Source: Cytophagales bacterium
Lineage (GTDB): Bacteria > Bacteroidota > Bacteroidia > Cytophagales > Cytophagaceae
Reading direction: 5' to 3'
Length of the DNA stretch: 10,759 nt
Assembly: GCA_025360235.1 (NCBI GenBank)
Contig: JANYCO010000082.1
Location: 1 to 10,759, forward strand
The notes beneath the pieces are model-generated. The model was not told where the DNA came from, made no database searches, and saw only the letters and a program-made list of their open reading frames with translations. Of the stretch, positions 5,127-10,759 are shown one piece after another. Every line of letters starts with the position of its first letter. The first letter of the stretch is position 1. The translations under genes and the position numbers were made by a program.

Positions 5127-5690
5127 ATGTCTGATAAAAGAGACCAAATCACAGAAGCCGCACTAAAATTATTTTGCGAAAATGGATTTCATGATACCTC
5201 AACCGCAGCAATATCAAGGGAAGCAGGCGTAGCAACGGGTACACTTTTTTTGTATTTTCCTGTAAAAGATGAGCTGATTATAACACTTTACATCGAATCA
5301 AAAAACAAACAAATCGCGTTTATGAAGGAAGGACTTTCTCGTCAGAAAACCGCTAAACTAAAGCTTGCCCATATTTGGCGACGTGGGCAGGAATGGGCTG
5401 AAAAGAACCCCTATGCTTTTCAATACATGCAAATGGTATCCGGTTCTCCCTACAGCGCTTTTGTGGCCAGAAAGAAGGTTGCTTCTATTTCAGATCTGGG
5501 CGAGAAATTTGTAACAGCAGCTATTAAAGACGGTGCCCTGGCTAGAATAAGTCTCCCTTTATTCTTCAGTCTCTTTGAAGGCTCAATGACTTCTACTACT
5601 AATCATATCTCCTTATTGAGGAGTGCCAAGAGCAAACAGAAGATTGGAGAGCAGTCTTTTGATATTTTTTGGAGGGGAGTCAGTAAATAA
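5127..5690 (+). CDS. TetR/AcrR family transcriptional repressor
   Basis: A dimeric DNA-binding regulator that usually lets go of its operator on binding a small molecule. The 187 residues have the standard N-terminal TetR domain: helix ITEAALKLFCENGF (8-21), then the helix-turn-helix TSTAAISREAGVATGTLFLYF (24-44), closing with PVKDELI (45-51). The recognition helix lies around 35-44. Residues from about 55 on form the ligand and dimer domain, which varies too much for me to name a ligand. The start at 5127 places the DNA-binding domain at the usual distance from the N-terminus. A palindrome overlaps its promoter, suggesting self-repression. No efflux pump or enzyme gene lies next to it divergently, which is the usual arrangement. 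The next gene downstream is the T9SS surface protein 127 bases away, whose start is preceded by a related palindrome. Confidence 0.93.
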   Translation: MSDKRDQITEAALKLFCENGFHDTSTAAISREAGVATGTLFLYFPVKDELIITLYIESKNKQIAFMKEGLSRQKTAKLKLAHIWRRGQEWAEKNPYAFQYMQMVSGSPYSAFVARKKVASISDLGEKFVTAAIKDGALARISLPLFFSLFEGSMTSTTNHISLLRSAKSKQKIGEQSFDIFWRGVSK

Positions 5691-5781
5691 TAAAAAAACC
5701 GTAAAGAGTCCTCAATGCTGTTTCCATATCACCCTCTTCTTTTAAACCCAACCCCTGCGTACTACGTATTACAATATTCAG

Positions 5782-5789
5782 TATCTTTA
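5782..5789 (+). promoter_or_regulatory. Weak candidate -7 box of the T9SS surface-protein gene
   Basis: TATCTTTA fits seven of the eight positions of TAnnTTTG with the last base off, 28 bases before the ATG at 5818. I find no TTG at the matching upstream distance. The promoter may therefore be weak, need an activator, or lie elsewhere. Confidence 0.25.
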
Positions 5790-5801
5790 TATAGAACAAG
5801 G

Positions 5802-5816
5802 ATAACTCTGAGTTAT
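5802..5816. promoter_or_regulatory. Palindrome next to the start of the T9SS surface-protein gene (possible operator)
   Basis: ATAACTC (5802-5808), one T, then GAGTTAT (5810-5816) are perfect inverted arms ending one base before the ATG at 5818. The half-sites ATAACT/AGTTAT differ from those of the tetR operator (ATGACT/AGTCAT) by one base each, while the gap between half-sites is three bases here and four there. It could bind the upstream TetR protein or act on translation initiation. Confidence 0.4.
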
Positions 5817-5817
5817 T

Positions 5818-8800
5818 ATGAAGTTGCATTTTTACATTCTACTTTTATTTACTTTTTTGTATGGCATCAGCTATACAAATGGCCAACACGTTTCTTCCAA
5901 ATCGGCGATCCGTTTTTTAGAGAATAAAAATCAATGGCATAAAAATGTTTTATACCGCGCGGATCTGCCCGGAGGAAAATTGTTTATTGAGAAAACTAAA
6001 CTTACGTATGTCTTTTACGACACAAAAATACTGGCAGAACTACACGATGGAAATCATGGTAATTCTACTAATAATAGTTCCGCAAAAATAATTGAAACAA
6101 TTCCAGGTGTCAAAAAGCCAGTAATGCCTTTGCATGCGTTTAGTGTTACTTTTGCGGGAGCAAACAGTTCTTCTGAAATTACCACGGAATATAAAAATCA
6201 GGAGACGAATAATTTTTATATTGGTTCAGATCTGTCTTCATGGGCTTCGGACGTGCATTCCTATGGTAAAATAAATTATAAAAAAATCTATCCAAATACG
6301 GATCTGTGTGTTTACGAACATCAAAACACCATGAAGTATGAGTTTATTGTTTATCCCGGTGGGGATCCTGATAATATCAAACTACAATATAATGGGGTAG
6401 AAAAATTATATCTGGAGAATGGTGAATTGCATATTAAAACTTCTGTAAATACGATAACAGAGCAGGCGCCATATATATATCAAACATTAAATGGGAAAGA
6501 AGTAAAAGTGTCAGGCCGTTTTGAATTAAAGGACTCTGTGGTCACATTTAAAATTACGGGTCATTACGATAAAAAACAGGTTCTTGTAATAGATCCTAAA
6601 CTAATCTTTTCTACCTACTCTGGATCTTTGGCTGACAACTGGGGCAACACTGCAGCCTTCGATCAGGCAGGTAATATGTATTCAGGCGGTACCGTTTTTG
6701 GTGTCGGCTATCCAACTACAGTAGGCGCATTTCAAGTTGGGTTTGGAAGTGCATTTCCATTTTATGGTTATGGGATTGATGTTGGGATTCTAAAATATAA
6801 TCCAACAGGGACTGGGTTATTATACGCAACTTACCTTGGAGGGAATTGGACCGATGTTCCTTTTAGTCTTATCGTTAATAATAACGACGAACTAGTAATT
6901 TTTGGATCAACCAGTTCTACAGATTTTCCTACCACAACAGTTACTTATGACAATTCTTTCAATGGAGGTATTTATTCAAATCCAGTACCTGGAATATATT
7001 TTGAAAACGGGTCCGATTTGTTTGTTTCCAAACTTAGTTCAAATGGCTCAACATTAGTTGGCTCTACGTATATAGGAGGAAGTGATAATGAAGGAATCTT
7101 ATACATGGGTGAAGCTTTGACAAAGAATTACGGAGACCAGCTTCGAGGGGATGTGACAGTAGATGATCAGGATAATATTTATGTTTCTACCAATACGCGC
7201 TCAGTTAATTTTCCGGTTACTGCAGGAGCTTTGCAACCCACTTTATCTGGGGGTGGAAAGGATGCCTGTGTTTTTAAATTCAATACGGCGATAACGTCTC
7301 TTTTATGGAGCACTTATTTGGGAGGGACAAGTGAAGATGCTTCTTTCTCTGTTCAGGTAGATAGCCTGTATAATGTATTTGTTGCTGGAGGTACAACGAG
7401 CCTTAATTTTCCAATTACATCAGGAGTTTTGCACAGCACCTGCCAGGGCGGCATAGATGGATTTGTAGCACACATAAGTTCAAACGGAACATCACTTATC
7501 AGTTCTACCTATCTTGGCACCTCAGCGTATGATCAAGCTTATTTTGTTCAGCTCGACTCAGCAGAAAATGTTTATATTCTTGGACAAACAAAAGGAGCTT
7601 ATCCTGTTACGGCAGGAGCTTATACTAATCCTAACAGTGGCCAATTCATACACAAGCTTAGCAATGATCTAACGACTTCACTGATGTCTACCGTCTTTGG
7701 AACTGGGGGGAATAATCCGAATATTTCACTTACGGCTTTTCTGGTAAATGATTGCGGTAATATATTCTTGTCAGGATGGGGAGGACAGGAAAATGGATTA
7801 ATAACCTACAATCCATTTCCAATACCGTCTGGATTTGTAGGAGGCAATACAACAGGAATGCCAGTCACGTCAGATGCTTTTCAGTCAGCTACTGACGGTT
7901 CGGATTTTTATATTATGGTTCTCAGTAAGGATGCAGCGTCTTTGCTCTATGCCACATTCTTCGGAGGTATTGGAATACCAGAACATGTGGATGGAGGGAC
8001 AAGTCGTTTTGATAAAAAAGGAATCATCTATCAGGCAGTGTGCGCTGGATGTGGAGGAAGTAACGCTTTCCCAACTACACCTGGCGCCTGGTCAAATACA
8101 AATAAGAGCTATTTTTACTATAACGATGGGACATATTCTGGCTGGGCCAGTAACTGTAACAACGCCGCTTTTAAATTTGATCTGGTAAGTCTAAAATCCA
8201 TTTTCACTGCTGGGAAAGCAGACTCTTGCGGGAAATCGTCGGTAGATTTTGTTAATACAAGTCTGGGAGGGAAATTATTCAACTGGAATTTTGGTGATGG
8301 AAAAACTTCCAATCTGCAAAATCCAGGGACACATTTTTATACTGCACCAGGAGCATATACCATTACATTAATTGTAACTGATCTTACAACTTGTATAGGG
8401 AAAGATACTTCGAAGGTAAATGTTTTTGTTCCTCCAATTCCTCCAATTAAATTCAACGTACTAGACACCACTATTTGCGAGGGAACTTCCGTACAGCTTT
8501 TCGCAACAAATAATCCAACGTATACCTATAAATGGACTCCAGCTACTTCCTTAAATGCTGATAATATTGCCAACCCTACGTCTACTCCTGTCACTCCTAT
8601 TACTTATCACGTAGTAGTGGAAGATACAAATCAATGTAAGGTGCAAAAAAATGTTAAAGTAAACCTTTTCCCTCCCGCATTTATAGATGCTGGTCCAAAC
8701 CAACTTATTTGTCCTAATACTTCTGTACATCTCACGGCTACTGGCAATGGCAAATTTGTTTGGGAGCTATCTCCTTATCTTTCCTGCTCCGTTTGTAAAA

Positions 8801-9444
8801 GTCCTAAAGTAACTCCTCCAACTGTTTCGGATGACTATTATTCTGTAGAAATTACAGACATCAATGGATGTAAAAAAACAGACTCGGTAAGAGTCGTAAC
8901 AAAACCGTTTCCACAAATTACGGTTTCACTTGATTGGGAGGGTCGGTGTTATGGAGAGGATGTTCGTTTCAAATCCCACGTGCACCTCAGTGATACTACC
9001 TGTCCTGTAGCAGGAAACTTACTTTGGAAATTTGGTGACGGCAGCTCCTCTAATGAACAAGATCCCGTACATCAATATAATAACGCGGGTCAATTTCCTG
9101 TTACGGTTCAATATGCTTATTCCAATATAGCGAAGGACACAGTGTATATGATGATCAAAGATTCTTGTTTTAAAAATGTATTTATTCCAAACACCTTTAC
9201 TCCTAATGGTGATGGGAATAATGACTTGGTTTATTTAAGAACTATTAATGCAAGTAAAATACTCCTGAGAATATTTAACCGTTGGGGGGAAGAAGTATTT
9301 CGTACAGAGTCTCTGCACGACGGTTGGGACGGGACTTACAAAGGAGTGAAGCAAACGCCACAAACATTTGTATATACTGCAGATGTTACGTTTTGGGACA
9401 ATACGAAGAAAGTGCTGGAAGGTAATATTACACTTGTAGAATGA
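5818..9444 (+). CDS. Large T9SS-exported surface protein (DUF7948, SBBP propeller, PKD, type B sorting domain)
   Basis: A predicted secreted or cell-surface protein of 1208 residues. A signal peptide (MKLHFYILLLFTFLYGISYT, cut near 22) directs it through the inner membrane. Residues about 31-260 resemble the DUF7948 domain (FLENKNQWHKNVLYRADLPGG). About 263-790 hold seven SBBP-type blades, each opening with an STYLGG-like strand (near 265, 336, 417, 498, 563, 624 and 712) and most followed by a D-xx-NxY strand, so a seven-bladed propeller is likely. PKD domains follow, with WNFGDG at 823-828 and WKFGDG at 1070-1075, and two Cys-containing Ig-like segments between them (about 880-1030). The end (about 1122-1208) is a gliding-motility-type C-terminal domain starting FIPNTFTPNGDG, a type B signal for T9SS export. 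The role is probably adhesion or binding to surface glycans or proteins; the ligand is unknown. The next gene overlaps by ATGA and is probably its dedicated export partner. Confidence 0.92.
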   Translation: MKLHFYILLLFTFLYGISYTNGQHVSSKSAIRFLENKNQWHKNVLYRADLPGGKLFIEKTKLTYVFYDTKILAELHDGNHGNSTNNSSAKIIETIPGVKKPVMPLHAFSVTFAGANSSSEITTEYKNQETNNFYIGSDLSSWASDVHSYGKINYKKIYPNTDLCVYEHQNTMKYEFIVYPGGDPDNIKLQYNGVEKLYLENGELHIKTSVNTITEQAPYIYQTLNGKEVKVSGRFELKDSVVTFKITGHYDKKQVLVIDPKLIFSTYSGSLADNWGNTAAFDQAGNMYSGGTVFGVGYPTTVGAFQVGFGSAFPFYGYGIDVGILKYNPTGTGLLYATYLGGNWTDVPFSLIVNNNDELVIFGSTSSTDFPTTTVTYDNSFNGGIYSNPVPGIYFENGSDLFVSKLSSNGSTLVGSTYIGGSDNEGILYMGEALTKNYGDQLRGDVTVDDQDNIYVSTNTRSVNFPVTAGALQPTLSGGGKDACVFKFNTAITSLLWSTYLGGTSEDASFSVQVDSLYNVFVAGGTTSLNFPITSGVLHSTCQGGIDGFVAHISSNGTSLISSTYLGTSAYDQAYFVQLDSAENVYILGQTKGAYPVTAGAYTNPNSGQFIHKLSNDLTTSLMSTVFGTGGNNPNISLTAFLVNDCGNIFLSGWGGQENGLITYNPFPIPSGFVGGNTTGMPVTSDAFQSATDGSDFYIMVLSKDAASLLYATFFGGIGIPEHVDGGTSRFDKKGIIYQAVCAGCGGSNAFPTTPGAWSNTNKSYFYYNDGTYSGWASNCNNAAFKFDLVSLKSIFTAGKADSCGKSSVDFVNTSLGGKLFNWNFGDGKTSNLQNPGTHFYTAPGAYTITLIVTDLTTCIGKDTSKVNVFVPPIPPIKFNVLDTTICEGTSVQLFATNNPTYTYKWTPATSLNADNIANPTSTPVTPITYHVVVEDTNQCKVQKNVKVNLFPPAFIDAGPNQLICPNTSVHLTATGNGKFVWELSPYLSCSVCKSPKVTPPTVSDDYYSVEITDINGCKKTDSVRVVTKPFPQITVSLDWEGRCYGEDVRFKSHVHLSDTTCPVAGNLLWKFGDGSSSNEQDPVHQYNNAGQFPVTVQYAYSNIAKDTVYMMIKDSCFKNVFIPNTFTPNGDGNNDLVYLRTINASKILLRIFNRWGEEVFRTESLHDGWDGTYKGVKQTPQTFVYTADVTFWDNTKKVLEGNITLVE

Positions 9445-10544
9445 AATGGTATCTGTCTTTTGTAGCTGTTTTTTTGGTTCTGTACACTGCTGCACAAGAT
9501 GTACATTACTCGATGTTTTCTTTTGCTTCTGCAAGTCTTAATCCTGCCTTAACTGGAATTTTTGAACACGATCATTCAGAATCTGATTATCGTTTCTTTA
9601 CAAATTACCGCAATCAGTGGCGAAGTATCCGAAGTCCTTATGGAGATCAGCCAACGCCCTTCTCTACTTTTTCTGCTTCTTCCGATCTGCGGCTTCGGTC
9701 ACTTAGACTTTTAAGGTACAATGCTATTGGCGTGGGAGGCATGGCTTACAGTGATAAGTCAGGGGATCTTAATTTTAGTACAACTCAGTTTGCCTGGAGC
9801 GTTTCTTTTCAGAAATCAATTGGAAGAGACCACAGGGATTTTTTTACGGTAGGTTTTCAGGATGCTGCAGTAAGAAGGAGTATCAATTTTTCAAATGCTA
9901 CTTACGACAGTCAGTGGAACGGAGCGACGTTTGACCCAGGGGCAGCTACAGGAGAGAATGTTCCTACACAGCAATTCTATTATCAGGATATGAATGCAGG
10001 ACTAAGCTATGTACACCGTCCGCTAGCAAAAAAAGCAACACCATGGACGGTTGGCTTTGCTTATTTTCATCTTAACAGACCGAACCAAAGTTTTTTCAAA
10101 GGTCCTTATGAAATTTCGTTGAAACAAAAGTTTCTTCTGCATGGATCTGCTAAAATAGATTTAGCAAATAATTATTTACTCTATCCGGTTTTTCTGTTGA
10201 TGCATCAGGGACAAGCCAATGAGGCCAACCTGACCGTGTATGGGGGCAAAAAGAACGTTGCTTCAGGGATGCAAGCCAGAATTGGTGTGGGATATCGTTT
10301 TGTAGAATCGTATAAAAAAAATCTCAGGAGTGATGCGCTTATGATGGCGCTCTGGCTTTTATATAATCAATGGGATTTTGGAGTATCTTATGATACTAAT
10401 CTTTCAGGACTCACGCGGGCTACACAACTTAAAGGAGGGTTGGAAATATTTTTAATATTTCATCATCAGTTTGATCGTCCTAAATCTAAGTACCATAGAT
10501 TTAGAAACAGGTTGCCGGATTGTCCTGATATTTACAGGGAGTAA
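9441..10544 (+). CDS. PorP/SprF family type IX secretion outer-membrane protein
   Basis: Family members are outer-membrane proteins that accompany T9SS cargo with type B sorting domains. SprF, for example, is needed to secrete the adhesin SprB in Flavobacterium. The 367 residues begin with a signal peptide (MKWYLSFVAVFLVLYTAAQ, cut near 19). The family's opening block follows: DVHYSMFSFASASLNPALTGIF, and then NYRNQWRSI (65-73 region). The rest alternates short polar and aromatic strands typical of a beta-barrel. It ends in LPDCPDIYRE, whose CPD resembles the CPxF-like end of relatives. The length is somewhat above the usual 300-340. The ATG overlaps the stop codon of the surface-protein gene (ATGA, 9441-9444), so the two are translationally coupled. 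This pairing is common in Bacteroidota and suggests that this copy serves this cargo. Confidence 0.93.
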   Translation: MKWYLSFVAVFLVLYTAAQDVHYSMFSFASASLNPALTGIFEHDHSESDYRFFTNYRNQWRSIRSPYGDQPTPFSTFSASSDLRLRSLRLLRYNAIGVGGMAYSDKSGDLNFSTTQFAWSVSFQKSIGRDHRDFFTVGFQDAAVRRSINFSNATYDSQWNGATFDPGAATGENVPTQQFYYQDMNAGLSYVHRPLAKKATPWTVGFAYFHLNRPNQSFFKGPYEISLKQKFLLHGSAKIDLANNYLLYPVFLLMHQGQANEANLTVYGGKKNVASGMQARIGVGYRFVESYKKNLRSDALMMALWLLYNQWDFGVSYDTNLSGLTRATQLKGGLEIFLIFHHQFDRPKSKYHRFRNRLPDCPDIYRE

Positions 10545-10596
10545 GTTGTCTGAACGGGGATTTTAATAAGATAAGAAGATGAATAGGATTCTTGAT

Positions 10597-10628
10597 TTTG
10601 TTTTTTTGCTAAAAAATTAATATATTTA
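10597..10628 (+). promoter_or_regulatory. Candidate promoter of the last, partial gene
   Basis: TTTG (10597-10600), a 20-base spacer and TATATTTA (10621-10628) fit the Bacteroidota pattern except for the final base. Transcription would begin about 25 bases before the ATG at 10660. The surrounding A/T-rich DNA makes a chance match possible. Confidence 0.4.
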
Positions 10629-10659
10629 CATTAGTCTCAATTATCTTAAGCTTGAACAA

Positions 10660-10759
10660 ATGAAGAAAATATTTCTTCTCAAAAGAATTTTATACGTGAA
10701 AACTCTATCTCGAAACGAACTCATCTTGAGTATTTTTCTCTTTATGGCCGCAGTTCTCC
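10660..10759 (+). CDS. Start of an unidentified gene with a hydrophobic N-terminus
   Basis: The frame is open from the ATG at 10660 to the window edge (33 codons). The product begins MKKIFLLKRILYV, followed by a polar stretch (KTLSRNE) and a hydrophobic run LILSIFLFMAAVL. That pattern suits a signal peptide or N-terminal membrane anchor of an exported protein with a long basic leader. Too little is present to name a family. Support for the start comes from a plausible promoter 32 bases upstream; an alternative in-frame ATG lies at 10744. It lies 115 bases after the porP-like gene and is likely transcribed separately. Confidence 0.45.
   Translation, partial: MKKIFLLKRILYVKTLSRNELILSIFLFMAAVL

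Noticed and set aside
5715..5927. 70-codon plus-strand frame before and over the T9SS surface-protein gene
   Set aside because: It overlaps the signal-peptide region of a well-supported gene in another frame and has no family features.
6604..8190. The repeated STYLGG segments as a DNA repeat array
   Set aside because: They are diverged protein blades of a beta-propeller; the nucleotide similarity between copies is low and irregularly spaced.

Overview
The window looks like part of a chromosome from a low-GC member of the Bacteroidota (order not resolved). Three things point there. It carries a type IX secretion (T9SS) cargo with a gliding-motility-type C-terminal domain, followed by a PorP/SprF-family partner. 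Several intergenic gaps hold the Bacteroidota promoter pattern (TTG or TTTG near -33, TAnnTTTG near -7). Start codons lack Shine-Dalgarno sequences and are preceded by A/T-rich DNA.

Layout. Bases 1-347 are the 5' part of ferrochelatase (hemH) on the minus strand, running off the left edge. Divergent from it is a plus-strand cluster: a DEAD-box RNA helicase (490-1824), a GxxExxY-family PD-(D/E)xK nuclease-fold protein (1935-2345), a single-repeat DUF1456 protein (2400-2651), an MsbA-type ABC exporter (2741-4477) and a VF530-family putative DNA-binding protein (4484-4750). A 376-base gap follows; its right end holds a promoter and palindromic operator for a TetR-type repressor (5127-5690). Then come a 1208-residue T9SS surface protein (5818-9444) and, overlapping it by ATGA, a PorP/SprF-family outer-membrane protein (9441-10544). 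The last 100 bases begin a further unidentified gene with a hydrophobic N-terminus.

Most notable observation. The GxxExxY gene sits between 43-base inverted repeats (1822-1864 and 2356-2398) that match at 39 of 43 positions. The left repeat begins on the TGA stop codon of the helicase gene; the right repeat ends one base before the ATG of the DUF1456 gene. GATGA flanks both sides. Removing the 577-base unit plus one flank copy fuses the neighbours through a perfect ATGA stop/start overlap. The simplest reading is a small mobile cassette, with its own consensus promoter and a nuclease-fold protein as its only gene, that inserted into the junction of two translationally coupled genes. No transposase is present, so mobility is an inference from sequence structure.

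A second lead concerns regulation. The palindrome over the TetR promoter (ATGACT-N4-AGTCAT) resembles a palindrome lying one base before the start of the T9SS cargo gene (ATAACT-N3-AGTTAT). The TetR protein may therefore control the secretion pair as well as itself, although the half-site spacing differs by one base.
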